The notes beneath the pieces are model-generated. The model made no database searches, had not been told where the DNA came from, and saw only the letters and a program-made list of their open reading frames with translations. Positions 10,127 through 19,555 of a stretch of DNA of 64,000 bases are shown here, piece by piece. The number at the start of each line of letters is the position of its first letter. Positions within the stretch are counted from its first letter, which is position 1. The DNA is taken from NCBI GenBank assembly GCA_963377175.1, contig CAUJNA010001002.1, positions 120,783 to 184,782 on the forward strand. The letters run 5' to 3'. This DNA comes from Effrenium voratum (taxonomy: Eukaryota; Sar; Dinophyceae; Suessiales; Symbiodiniaceae). A program made the position numbers and the translations under genes.

Positions 10127-10250
10127 TAACTGGAATTGGGATGTTCACTGGGGGTACGATTTGGATTTTGACCCATGGCCATATAGGTTTTGACTCCGGT
10201 TTCGGTTTCTCCGCTCGCTTGTGCCGAGGACCTTGTTCCTGGAATTCCAG

Positions 10251-10298
10251 GATGCCTGCGGCTGGGCGGAGATGAGCTTGCGGCTTGTCCGGCAGATG
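10251..10298 (+). CDS. Candidate short internal exon (16 codons)
   Basis: AATTCCAG|GAT and AGATG|GTGTCT enclose 16 codons in phase 0: DACGWAEMSLRLVRQM. This is an amphipathic helix with a WAE turn such as occurs between TPR helices. It is very short, so the reading is weak on its own; its value is that it fits the strand, phase and composition of the other islands. Confidence 0.3.
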
Positions 10299-10321
10299 GT
10301 GTCTCTAAACCCAGAGTGGCC

Positions 10322-10366
10322 AAAAATAGGGTACCCTTATTCTAACCTCGCAACTGGAGGACCTAG
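10322..10366 (+). repeat. CTAGGTCC element, 3' fragment B1
   Basis: GGGTACCCTTATTCTAACC followed by CTGGAGGACCTAG is the conserved right end. The left half is missing. Confidence 0.8.
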
Positions 10367-10411
10367 TATTCTAGATGAAGATATGGCTGAGAGTTGCCCA
10401 AAAATCCATTT

Positions 10412-10517
10412 GGCTGTGGGTCAGAACCTATACCTCCATTTTGGGGCGGATGAGCACCCATGTACCACCTACAGTATGTTGATGTTCACCAGGGTTACAG
10501 GGTTCTGACCCACAGCC
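10412..10517 (+). repeat. GGCTGTGGGTCA element with perfect 17-bp TIRs
   Basis: GGCTGTGGGTCAGAACC at 10412-10428 is exactly inverted at 10501-10517. ATTT flanks both sides as a 4-bp TSD. At 106 bp it has no coding capacity. It is the cleanest copy of the family. Confidence 0.9.
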
Positions 10518-10799
10518 ATTTGGCTGTGGTTGTCAAAACCGTTAAACGGGATCCCATTTTGGTCGGTAGGTGAATTCACCACCCGTTTTAGAACCTATTT
10601 TTGGTGGGGATTGGGACGTTCACTGAAAATACGGGCCTTTTGACCCATGGCCATTTGGCTGCGGCTCAGAAGTTGAGATACGGGTTTTCGCCCACTTTTC
10701 CGTTTACCGGGGTTTAAGACCCAGGCGCAGGTTTTAGTCCACTCCTTCGTTTGCCAGGATTCAAGTTCGGGCTTGTATTTTGGAGCCACACCCAAACCT

Positions 10800-11990
10800 T
10801 TACTTCCCGAGGTTGACTTTCCTATTGGCGTCTCTTCTTAGACCGGCCTCAAGCTTGTAAAGCAGTGGCCCGCATTGGTTAAAGTTTCGTTTTGTTTTTC
10901 TTCAAACACCAAGCAACAGCAGGGCCACCAATTTGAGAAACACTTAGACAAGAGAGAAGGGGTCCTTTGCGCTTTTCTTTGCAAACTTCTAGCATCGTGG
11001 CACAGTCTGAGCAGGTCCTCTTTAAGGCACTCTGTCTCAGGTACCCCTTGGTTGGTTTGGATTGTTGGCTTGGATTTTCGATTTGAACCCCACTTCCTCT
11101 TGAAGCCACTACGGGTTCTACCGGTTACCGGGCCCCTGAACATCCGGGCCCGGTCAGCAAACCAAATGGGGCGCGGTGACTCTCATCCGTTTCTGTTTGG
11201 GGAGCTCTTGTGGCCTCCAAGGGTCTGGAAGCAGACGCATCAAAGCGGTTGACGCAAGCGATGTGGTCGATGCGTCCATGTGGTCCATGTGGTCCATGTG
11301 GTTGGTTTACTTCTGGCAGCATCTACCATACCCTTCCGACCAGTGAAGTTCCCAGACTGGGTAGGTGTGTGGTGTGTGTGTGTGTGTGTGCTCGTCAAAA
11401 TAGGGGGACCCGGGAATGGCACCTGTTTTGCTTTGGCTTCAGTTTGAACCATGCCGCAAAGGAACCACTACCAAATTAAACCAAAACTTGGATGACAATG
11501 AGTTGGAAGGGGGTCCTTTTGCTTTTCCGTGCGAATATCTGCCAACCTTGCGGCAGCCAGGGTTGCTGACTACTTGGCTAGCTGCCCGGACCGTCGTTTT
11601 TTTGCCCAAGTTGTCGACACTTCGCGCAGGTTGGTGGCACTTCGGGCCCTTTGCGCGGAGGGTGCCCAAGACAGTGCCCAGGACTGGGTTTTGGGGGATC
11701 CGGGAAGCACAAATGGGTGTGTCTTTGATTAGGGGCACCCCCAAAATGGTGGTTTTCCTTTTGGTGTCCATTCAAAACTGACCAAAAAAGGGCTCCCCAA
11801 AAGACAGAACCAAATGAACATCTTCGGGGGGGGGGTTCGGGTAGGCGGCGGGGTTTTGAGGGGTGGTGGTTTATCTCACGTGTTTAGTTAGCCACATGGG
11901 TACTAACCCTGGTTGCAACAAAACTTCCGGGACTTGCGACGGCTACTACCCACAAAGATTCTGGCCTGTTCTTGGCAGTGCTGATGATGC
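10800..11990. other. No confirmed gene; one GC-richer open stretch
   Basis: A + strand frame is open from 11529 to 11729 and reads RISANLAAARVADYLASCPD at its start. Its end (GDPGSTNGCVF) superficially recalls an FHA loop, but the DNA there grades into an intron-type element, so I do not call it. A (GT)n tract lies near 11370. Confidence 0.35.
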
Positions 11991-11994
11991 AGGA

Positions 11995-13640
11995 TGATGC
12001 AGAGATTGGTGCTGTGGGGGATGCAGGACATGCTGGATCATGAGGTGTCATGCTGGGGATGTTGAGGATGCAGGAATTCTCAGAATGCAGGGATGCTGCA
12101 AATGCTGGGGATGCGGGGACAAACGTGGGATTCAGAGAGAGAGAGGCAAGACGCAATGGAAGCAGGGGATGCAAGGGATGCGGGGGATGCGGGTAGAAAG
12201 GGCATGCACATGATGCAAAGGATGCAGGGATGGGATGAGCACACAACAAATCGGATAAATGATGCAAGGATGCAGTGCAGGAAAAGCAAGAGGAGCAGCA
12301 GAAGGTAGGGGGCTGCTGATGATGCAGCTATGGCTGGCTGACAATGCCTTGCAGTAGCCTCTGCTGGGCTGGTGGCAATGCTGCTATGGCTTGCTGATGA
12401 TCTGGCTTTGACATTTCTGATAATGCCTCAGGTTCTGCTGGGCTGGCCTTGGCAACGCTGATCACGCAGCTACAAAATGGCCAACCAGCAAGTGCACCAA
12501 TTTTTTTTGAAGCGGTGGCACGTGTGAGGGACATATGGCATATTGAAGTGATTGCTTCTTCGACTGCTTTTCCTGGCAGAGATGGGTGCTGTGGGGGATG
12601 CAGGACATGCTGGATCATGAGGTGTCATGCTGGGGATGTCGAGGATGCAGGCAATTCTCAGAATGCAGGGATGCTGCAAATGCTGGGGATGCGGGGACAA
12701 ACGTGGGATTCAGAGAGAAGCAAGACGCAATGGAAGCAGGGGATGCAAGGGATGCGGGGGATGCGGGTAGAAAGGGGATGCACATGATGCATATGATGCA
12801 ACAGATGCAACAGATGCAAAGGATGCAAAGGATGCAGGGATGGGATGAGCACGCAACGAACCGGATAAATGATGCAAGGATGCAGTGCCGGGAAAGCAAG
12901 AGCAGAAGGTAGGGGGCTGCTGATGATGCAGCTATGGCTGGCTGACAATGCCTTGCAGTAGCTTCTGCTGGGCTGGTGGCAATGCTGCTATGGCTTGCTG
13001 ATGATCTGGCTTTGACATTTCTGATAATGCCTCAGGTTCTGCTGGGCTGGCCTTGGCAACGCTGATCACGCAGCTACAAAATGGCCAACCAGCAAGTGCA
13101 CCAAATTTTTTTGAAGCGGTGGCACGCGTGAGGGACATATGGCATATTGAAGTGATTGCTTCTTCGACTGCTTTTCCTGGCAGAGATGGGTGCTGTGGGG
13201 GATGCAGGACATGCTGGATCATGAGGTGTCATGCTGGGGATGTCGAGGATGCAGGCAATTCTCAGAATGCAGGGATGCTGCAAATGCTGGGGATGCGGGG
13301 ACAAACGTGGGATTCAGAGAGAAGCAAGACGCAATGGAAGCAGGGGATGCAAGGGATGCGGGGGATGCGGGTAGAAAGGGGATGCACATGATGCATATGA
13401 TGCAACAGATGCAACAGATGCAAAGGATGCAAAGGATGCAGGGATGGGATGAGCACGCAACGAATCGGATAAATGATGCAAGGATGCAGTGCCGGGAAAG
13501 CAAGAGCAGAAGGTAGGGGGCTGCTGATGATGCAGCTATGGCTGGCTGATAATGCATCAGGTTGCCTTGGCAATTAGCATGGCTGGCTGATAATGCTTCA
13601 GGTTCTGGTGCTGGCCTTGGCAATGATGATGCGGATAGTT
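11995..13640 (+). repeat. 604-bp tandem repeat built of GATGCA-type units
   Basis: 12327-12930 and 12931-13534 are almost identical (offset 604 bp), and a third, partial and more diverged unit precedes them from about 11995. Internally the sequence is dominated by degenerate GGGATGCAGG/GATGATGCAG hexa- to nonamers. Long open frames on both strands are periodic by-products. The flanking motif CTGATAATGCNTCAGGTTCT recurs at 13548-13640 and 15710-16050. Confidence 0.95.
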
Positions 13641-14071
13641 TCACCATTTCGCATTGACTGCGTGGACCTGGGTGGCTGGTAAGGCGGTATGGTGGATATG
13701 GTGCGTACTTCTCAGCATGGTTAAGCCTTATGTAAGTCCGGGCTCCGAGGTTTCCCTTCGTAGGTGTAACTAGGTGTCCCTCCAGGTGATACGTCACCTG
13801 TCAGGCCCTCTTAAGGTTCCATCGGGAGTGGGGCATCACAACAAACGCTCGGATGTGGCCTGCGCCATCAGCGGCCGGGGCGCACCGGCGTAAGGCGGGA
13901 CTGCCGTCTAGTGGACAGCACAGCAGCGCGAGGCAGCCCGGCTGTTTCTTGACCTCTTCCTGTCCCCGACCCTTTTCTTTTCCTGTCCTGCCCCGCCCTC
14001 CGCCCCAGCAACCAAGGAACGGCCGCAGAACAGCAGGCGCTAGGCTTTCCCAACATCCACACTCTCCTCAG

Positions 14072-14305
14072 GTTCCCTCAAACAACGCAAGGTGGGAGGA
14101 GGCAGGACGGCTGGGGCCGGGGGATTGCTGCAACCTCGACATCCTCTTTGGCGTGGACGTGGGCGCGGCCCTAAGGATCTTCATCGTCTACTCCGTGGTG
14201 GGGCCCAATGAAAAGTTCGTCGCTTTCCTGCTGCTGGTCTTTGTCTTCTCGCTGCTCTTGGGTGACGTCTTCAGGAAGCTTGGCAAGGATTTTTCGGGGC
14301 GGGGG
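14072..14305 (+). CDS. Candidate exon encoding a hydrophobic membrane segment (78 codons)
   Basis: CTCCTCAG|GTT (acceptor 14070-14071) and GGGGG|GTGGGG (donor 14306) enclose 78 codons in phase 0. The segment contains LDILFGVDVGAALRIFIVYS, then VVGPNEKFVAFLLLVFVFSL and LLGDVFRKLGKDF. I see one moderately hydrophobic helix (ALRIFIVYSVV) and one strong transmembrane helix (FVAFLLLVFVFSLLLG) followed by a basic stretch, as for an integral membrane protein. The frame is open upstream to 13853, but the Pro/Arg-rich residues there look non-coding. I do not recognise the family. It may share a gene with the RapZ-like exon 275 bp downstream. Confidence 0.45.
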
Positions 14306-14579
14306 GTGGGGGGCAGCGCTGGCCGCACTAGCTGCACTGGGCGCTGCAGCAGCCATGCAGGCGGCGGAGGGATCAACTACGGATTGAATGAGAAGTGCTT
14401 TGTCATTTGTGTTTGATGGTCGTGGTTCATCACATTTGTTTGCTGCCAACAGAGAACAACCCACATCATTGCCCCAGTGTGTCATCTCAGACGGTCCTCT
14501 TGCGCGGCACCGGGCGGATCCTCTTTGAGACTCATGGCCTGGAGGATCGAGGTCGCGGGATTCCGCTGGACTGCCGCAG

Positions 14580-14885
14580 GTTCCAGCGTCGGACATTGCG
14601 GCGCACGACGGGCGCCACAGCGAGATCCAGTGGCTTGAGATCAACGGCCATCAGCTGGCCGAGATGCTGTGGCCGATCAAGTGGCGCTTGGAGACGGAGG
14701 AGGACATCACCCTCTCCTTCTTCTGCACGCGTGACCGACACAGGTCACCCGCGGCGGCGTTGCTTTTGCGGTCCGTGCTGATGGCGGAGCGGCCTGTGCG
14801 TGAAGTTCGGCGCCTCGCCGTTGAGCGGTTTGGCCGCGATCGGCAGTGCCGCGTTCGTGGGTGCCGTGACTGCCACTACTGTTGA
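14580..14885 (+). CDS. RapZ C-terminal-like domain, 3' coding segment
   Basis: After GCCGCAG|GTT the phase-0 frame runs 101 codons to a TGA at 14883-14885. Landmarks in order are HSEIQWLE, a charged linker ending ETEED, the strand ITLSFFCTRDRHRSPAAA, then VRRLAVERFGRD and a terminal CRVRGCRDCHYC. The block FCT-x-x-x-HRS-x-A-x-A and the closing C-x4-C-x2-C agree with the RapZ C-terminal fold as I know it in dinoflagellate proteins (FCTKGCHRSVATAE). In bacteria this domain binds small RNA; its role in dinoflagellates is not established. The stop lies just inside the left end of a CTGTTGATGG element, so the native C-terminus may be altered or the exon may end slightly earlier. Confidence 0.6.
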   Translation, partial: VPASDIAAHDGRHSEIQWLEINGHQLAEMLWPIKWRLETEEDITLSFFCTRDRHRSPAAALLLRSVLMAERPVREVRRLAVERFGRDRQCRVRGCRDCHYC

Positions 14886-14940
14886 TGGACGAACTCCATT
14901 TCACACCTAAGAAGCCCTGGAATCCCCCTGTAAATACCTT
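14879..14940 (+). repeat. CTGTGGATGG element, left part (C3)
   Basis: TA|CTGTTGATGGACGAACTCC, then CACCTAAGAAGCCCTGGAA and CCCCTGTAAATACC. The element overlaps the last codons of the RapZ-like frame. A short tandem repeat follows at 14957. Confidence 0.75.
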
Positions 14941-14956
14941 AAGCAACCTCGTGGAC

Positions 14957-15046
14957 TCCTTAGGTTTCAACCCCTTAGGTTTCAATTCCTTAGGTTTCAA
15001 TTCCTTAGGTTTCAATTCTTTAGGTTTCAACTCCTTAGGTTTCAAC
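14957..15046 (+). repeat. 15-bp tandem repeat, 6 copies
   Basis: Unit TCCTTAGGTTTCAAT/C, six copies with 1-2 changes each. It is embedded in the C3 element, whose CCCCTGTAAATACCTTA string appears on both sides, so the repeat probably expanded inside it. Confidence 0.9.
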
Positions 15047-15091
15047 CCCCTGTAAATACCTTATGGTTTCATTTCTGGTCTCAAGACCGAG

Positions 15092-15280
15092 GTTGACATT
15101 CTGGACAAGATGCACTTAGCGCCGCCCGCGGCCCCAGAATCGCTTCCGTGGAGTGGTCTACCAAACATACTGTGGATGGTTGCGAATCCATTCGTGAGAA
15201 ACCGGCAAATCTGGTCTGATGCGGTTTCGCCGGAGCTGACCTTGGGGTGCCTCGAGATCCTTCGGCGGGCATGGCTCTGA
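15092..15280 (+). CDS. Candidate terminal exon, family unknown
   Basis: After ACCGAG|GTT the frame reads VDILDKMHLAPPAAPESLPW, then SGLPN, and stays open to a TGA at 15278-15280 via SDAVSPELTLGCLEILRRAW. The middle (ILWMVANPFV) is encoded by the left end of a CTGTGGATGG element that begins at 15170, next to a TA. Either the element was exonised in frame or the exon ends at about 15169. No family recognised. Confidence 0.3.
   Translation, partial: VDILDKMHLAPPAAPESLPWSGLPNILWMVANPFVRNRQIWSDAVSPELTLGCLEILRRAWL
15170..15205 (+). repeat. CTGTGGATGG element, left-end fragment C4
   Basis: TA|CTGTGGATGGTTGCGAATCC matches the inverse of the right end of copy C8 at 56960-56989. No right end is visible. 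Confidence 0.65.
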
Positions 15281-15494
15281 ATGCGCCTTGCTCGCAACTT
15301 GCATTGCAGACAGCCAGGTCAACGCGCCCCCAAAGATTGCTTTTGCAAAAGGCAAGCAGATCAAATCAAGCACCGCCAGCAGTTGCCATTACGCACTTAT
15401 TTTCCATCCGCGCGCCGATGCTTTCCCCGAAGGGCAGCAGAATATAAGTGAGTAAGAAACAAATTACGAAAATGATGTGGTGTGTCGTGTGTGT

Positions 15495-15690
15495 GGTGTG
15501 ATATGGTGTGGAGTTGAGTGGAGTGGAGTGCAGTGGAGTGGAGTGGAGAGGAGTGGAGTGGAGTGGACGTGGACGTGGACGTGGACGTGGACGTGGAGTG
15601 GGAGTGGGAGTGGGAGTGGGAGTGGGGGTTTTTGTCGGAGTTGGAGTGGAAGTGAGTGGGAATGGAAGAATGGAGTGGAGTGGAACGGGG
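15495..15690 (+). repeat. (GGAGT)n / (GTGGAC)n / (GTGGGA)n mosaic
   Basis: Three related penta- and hexanucleotide repeats follow one another: GAGTGGAGTG, then GTGGACGTGGAC, then GGGAGTGGGAGTG. Confidence 0.95.
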
Positions 15691-15699
15691 TGGAAGTGC

Positions 15700-16050
15700 A
15701 GGAGCAAACTGATAATGCTTCAGCTTGTGGTGCTGGCGGAAATGGCTGATGATGCAGAAATGCTTGTGGATGATGCGGATGATGCAGCTGGCTGATAATG
15801 CTTCAGGTTCTGGCAATGATGATGCAGAAATAGCTGATGATGCTGGCTGGCTGATAATGCTTGAGGCTCTGGTGCTGGCCTTGGCAATGATGATGCGGAA
15901 GTAGCTGATGATGCAGCTGATAGTGCTTCAGGTTCTGGTGCATTGGCAATGATTGCGGAAATAGCTGCTGATGCAGCCATGGCTGGCACTTGTCAATGAT
16001 GATGCGGAAATAGCTGATGATGCAGCCATGGCTGGCTGAAAATGCTTAAG
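15700..16050 (+). repeat. GATGATGCAGAAATAGCTG degenerate repeats
   Basis: At least five loose copies of CTGATAATGCTTCAGGTTCT and AATGATGATGCGGAAATAGC. They share sequence with 13548-13640, so both flanks of the 14-15 kb coding cluster carry the same repeat. Confidence 0.8.
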
Positions 16051-16503
16051 GTTCTGGTGCTGGGGAGAACCCGGAACTTGTGACCACTGGTTTAATCATC
16101 TGCAGGGCCGCCGTCTAGAACATTTATGCTTCTGACCTCAGAAAAGAGGTTTGCGACTTCACCCATGCCCATAACGATTCATTGGTCCATCCGTTTCCCA
16201 AAAGGCTCTCTTTCCCATCCGGCCCAGCACCGAAGAGGCCCCCTTCCCGCCCAAAAAAAAGAAGAGAAGAAACACACCGCCGCAAAGAATCTCCGTTCTC
16301 CATGCCAACAGGATTGGCTCCATTTAGAGTTGTCATTTTTTAGGAGACCCACAAAATAACAGTGATTTTCCGTTTGGTTTCCCTTGAACACGCCGCAACA
16401 ATGGTAGCCTCCAAAAACGGACACACACACACACACCCATTTCCCATTCTGGGACAGCGGGCTTTTGCTGCCATTTTTTGCCCACCCTCCCCAAAGCGGC
16501 GAG

Positions 16504-16623
16504 GACATGCTGCTGACCCATATGCGGCGCGCGCCTGCTCTGGGGCCAAAGTTGTTGGTGCGCCAACTCTGGGTGGAACTCTTGCAGAAGAGCGAGGAGC
16601 CGACGTTTTGCTTTGCTGGATTG
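16504..16623 (+). CDS. Candidate internal exon, helical (40 codons)
   Basis: GGCGAG|GAC and GGATTG|GTGGGT enclose 40 codons in phase 0. They read DMLLTHMRRAPALGPKLLVR, then QLWVELLQKSEEPT. Two amphipathic helices are separated by a PALGP turn, about the size of one TPR or similar hairpin. The last six residues (FCFAGL) look less typical, so the donor could be earlier. This is the first island of the downstream group on the + strand. Confidence 0.4.
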
Positions 16624-16777
16624 GTGGGTTGGAGCCCGGTGGTTTGAATTTGGATTTGCACCCTGGTTCTTGCACAGGGTACCACCAATGACAGGGAAAC
16701 TAATTGTCAAGCTCATGTGCCAATGTCCCTTGTCGGATTTTCAGGGTACCCTTCCTCCAATCATGGAAGCTGACAAG

Positions 16778-16860
16778 GGTGTGGGTCAAACAGGGTTGAA
16801 TCCATGTTTCCACTTACCAGGGTCCCATTTTCGGGCTACCCAGTTTTTGACCCACAGCCT
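16778..16860 (+). repeat. GGCTGTGGGTCA element family
   Basis: Left end GGTGTGGGTCAAA, right end TTTTTGACCCACAGCC, interior CATGTTTCCACTTACCAGGG as at 6390-6491. Confidence 0.8.
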
Positions 16861-17040
16861 TGAAAAGGGAAGGTTTTGGAAGACTATGCGGGGCTCAAGC
16901 TGTGCGTTCGAGCCCGTACCCATGGACCCCATGGTGCACAGCTTGCCTGGGTGTGTGTGTTTTTGAACCCCTATTGTTGGGGGTCACCGAAAAAATGACA
17001 CACCCACTTTTTTCTTTGTATTATTTCGGACAAATCTGAA

Positions 17041-17340
17041 AAAATGAGATATTTCATAGTAAAAGACTTTCATGGCTGGATCCCCTTCTGGAAGCCGATT
17101 TTGTGTTGCCATGGAACCAACAGAAACTCCGAAACGTCAGGTTCCATAAGACGGGAGAGTACCTATCATAGCTCCTAAACCCGAAAAGTCGAAGCACATC
17201 GTCCCAGCGGCTGGAAACTTCGAACCGCCGAGCAACGAGATCGGAAAGAGTCGGATTGAACCTTCGTGATGTCAATTTCGGATACACACTACCACTAGAA
17301 GGGGACACCCCGTATGAATCAACCAGGAGTTCATTCGGGC
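17041..17340. other. Non-repetitive stretch with a minus-strand open frame
   Basis: The minus strand is open for about 100 codons (17054-17362) and includes SDLVARRFEVSSRWDDVLRL. The composition is more balanced than in surrounding introns. It is the only sizeable minus-strand candidate and lacks splice or family support. It could be an old gene fragment. Confidence 0.25.
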
Positions 17341-18696
17341 GTGGTTTTTTTGGGAAACCCACTTTGGTGTGGTTTTAGAGGAGCACCAAAAGGAACACGA
17401 TTCCGTTACCATGCCGCATGCTCAGTTTTCACTGTGGGGCCCATTCAGCCCGATCGAGTGCGGTGGTCGCTTTACGAGGAGCTTGAGCTTCAGAAGGACG
17501 GGCGCAACATGCCTTGAGGGACGACGCTGGGTCCATCAAACAGGGGTCCTTGTCCCTTTCAAGCCACCATCAAACCTGACTGGGCCGTGTCCTTTTTTTT
17601 GGGTTGGAGCCCCCAAAATGGGTGGGTCGTCCTGTTGGTTTCCCCTTAAAAACCACACAAAAGGGGTTGTCCCAAAAAAGAGAACCGTCCTCTTGATGCG
17701 CGCAAAAATCGGGTACACGCCTTTAGTAGTGTTGGTCAACAGAGTTCGCCTTAGGGTGATGCTTATGGACATATGAACCCGGTTCAATTGAAGGTTTGAG
17801 GGGCTATCAAAATTACTTCCGGTTTCCTTTCAACGACATCTGAGGGCAATTTTGAGGATGTCACTTCAATGGACCCGAGTCAAGGATCCGTGTGTGTGTG
17901 TGACCACTACATAGACACGGCCTACCGCGCATATCCTCAATTTTCCCTTTGGGTAGGGATGGTTTAGGAGAGAGTCACATTAGGGCTCGGCTCCTGTTTT
18001 GCTTTGTTTTTTTTGCCAAGTGATGGCACCCATTCTGGGGACAGCACCATCTTGAGGCCACGCCAGAGGTGTTTTCAAACATGTGTTGCCATGTTCAAAC
18101 TCCGGGCCGGCACTGGACATGTGTCCCAACTCTCTCCCTCATCCCTCTGCGCGCTCCCCAAAACAGGGTGGCTTGCCCGAGACTTGCCGAGTACAATGAC
18201 CCGACTCCTGTTTCGGAGTCGCAAAACAGCTCCTTAAACGCATGTGCCAAGTTGCGTCGTGATTTGGATGCGATCTTCTTTTTTTTTCGGCATCCGAAGC
18301 CCTCAAATCCCGCCGACCCGAAGATCAAGGTGGACATCCGGAAAGTAGCTCAGAGTTTTTTTTCCAGCTCAAACAAGTAGCCTGGGATGAAAAGGTGGCT
18401 GTCCTATTTTAGAGGGGGTCCGGATCATTTTGGTAGGGGTCCCGCCTATGAACGTGCCCTGTGTTCTTGTTTGGTTTCCTTCAACAACACGAGCAACACG
18501 AAACAAAAGTACAAAGAACAACCAAAAGCACCACAAATCCCACCAACCACGAGACTCGAGCTTTTGGAGCCATTTTTTCGATTGTATTTCTTTTCTTTGG
18601 TATAAAAGTGCTTCTTTTTGTCACAAGTTCTCCTATTGTCCGACCATTTCGGGTTTATTTTGGACCGGGGACGTCCTTTGCCGAAAACCTTCGCAG

Positions 18697-18798
18697 ACCC
18701 GAGCCATCGCGGACAAGACGCTGACGGCTCTGCGGCGCCAAGGAAATGCGGAGTGGCTGGCGCGGGAGCCCCTTGGATGCTGGGAGGGAGGGATGTCG
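18697..18798 (+). CDS. Candidate internal exon, TPR-sized (34 codons)
   Basis: CTTCGCAG|ACC and ATGTCG|GTTTGA enclose exactly 34 codons in phase 0, the length of one TPR. The residues begin TRAIADKTLTALRRQGNAEW and continue LAREPL. LTALRRQGNAEWLAR fits a TPR A-helix/turn. The tail GCWEGGMS is Gly-rich and may be intronic. A TTCCATTTGC element starts about 10 bp after the proposed donor. Confidence 0.4.
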
Positions 18799-18807
18799 GT
18801 TTGAGGT

Positions 18808-18905
18808 TCTTCCCATTTGCTGAAAGGAAATGTTTTTTTTGTTCCCCTTGTTGGTTTTGAAAAGGGAATTATGACTACTGGACATATTTTGATTTTTTCC
18901 AGGGG
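18808..18905 (+). repeat. TTCCATTTGC element, copy D1
   Basis: TCTTCCCATTTGCTGAAAGG, then CCCCTTGTTGGTTTTGAAAA, then ACTACTGGACATATTTTGAT and TTTTTCCAGG. The order is as in other copies; the right TIR is not intact. Confidence 0.75.
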
Positions 18906-19068
18906 TCTTATCCAAGTGGAAGGGTGTGAAGGGGGAACTCCTTGGTGTCGGTTTGAGCCCCCCAAAATGGCTTCGGTGTTTCTTTCATTTCCCTTTTAGG
19001 TCCTTTTTTGGTTGGGAGGGGAACCCTCTGATGTGCGTTACTTTGATTCAGGCGTTCTCAAACCCACA

Positions 19069-19303
19069 CTAGGTCCCCCAATAGTGCCCTTTCACCCTCT
19101 GTTGGGGATGGATGGGGGATGTGCTGCTCTCCCCTTTTTTCGGGGAGGGTTCCTTTGGATCTGTGGGAGACCTTTGGATCTGTGGGTTGGAGACAAACCT
19201 AGGTCCCCCAGCTAGGTGCCCTTTTAGTGTTTCCGCTACTAAACATAGGCCACTGAAAAAAAGTCGGGTACCCTTATTCTAACCTCTCTACTGGAGGACC
19301 TAG
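19069..19303 (+). repeat. CTAGGTCC elements: partial copy plus full copy B2
   Basis: A left part starts CTAGGTCCCCCAATAGTGCC at 19069. A complete copy spans 19199-19303, from CTAGGTCCCCCAG to CTGGAGGACCTAG. The string ATTCAGGCGTTCTCAAAC also recurs on both sides (about 19049 and 19325), which suggests a local duplication. Confidence 0.8.
19166..19198 (+). repeat. 33-bp perfect repeat shared with 57366-57398
   Basis: Starts GGGAGACCTTTGGATCTG and is identical over 33 bp to a site 38 kb away at the 3' edge of a candidate exon. The internal CTTTGGATCTGTGGG also echoes the adjacent upstream sequence. Confidence 0.9.
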
Positions 19304-19369
19304 CGGGGGATGCGCGTCGATTTTATTCAGGCGTTCTCAAACTGGCGGAGTGGCTCCACCACATGATGG

Positions 19370-19555
19370 GCATAGGTGTCCTATTTGTTCAGTTTAGCCA
19401 AGAGAAAGATGTAAACCCACATGATGGGCATAGGTGTCCTATTTGTTCAGTTTAGCCCAGAAAGTATGTTTCAAGGGCCCTGGTAGACGGTTCAACCTCG
19501 TCTACCAGGGACACCCATCTATTTTCCCAAAAGCACATCTATGATGGGCACAAGA
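19370..19555 (+). repeat. CATAGGYGTCC element, composite copy F3
   Basis: The left end ATGATGGGCATAGGTGTCC appears twice, about 58 bp apart. The right end is CACATCTATGATGGGCAC. The interior CCATCTATTTTCCCAAAAG is the family core. Confidence 0.7.

Noticed and set aside
10640..10680. GGCCATTTGGCTGCGGCTCAGA looked like a relict spliced leader
   Set aside because: It is the terminus of the GGCTGTGGGTCA element family, found at many sites with inverted partners.
11529..11729. A + frame ending GDPGSTNGCVF, reminiscent of an FHA domain loop
   Set aside because: No other FHA residues are present, and the DNA encoding the motif runs into a GGGGCACCCCCAAAATGG-type intron repeat.
12080..13800. Open frames up to 192 codons on both strands in the GATGCA array
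   Set aside because: The frames follow the 604-bp period and hexamer composition; neither strand has coding character beyond the repeat.
14707..15045. Minus-strand KPKEL-repeat frame
   Set aside because: Produced by the 15-bp tandem inside a mobile element, opposite the RapZ-like exon.
17054..17362. A GGTTCAATCC string on the minus strand suggested a tRNA T arm
   Set aside because: No matching acceptor, D or anticodon stems could be laid out around it.
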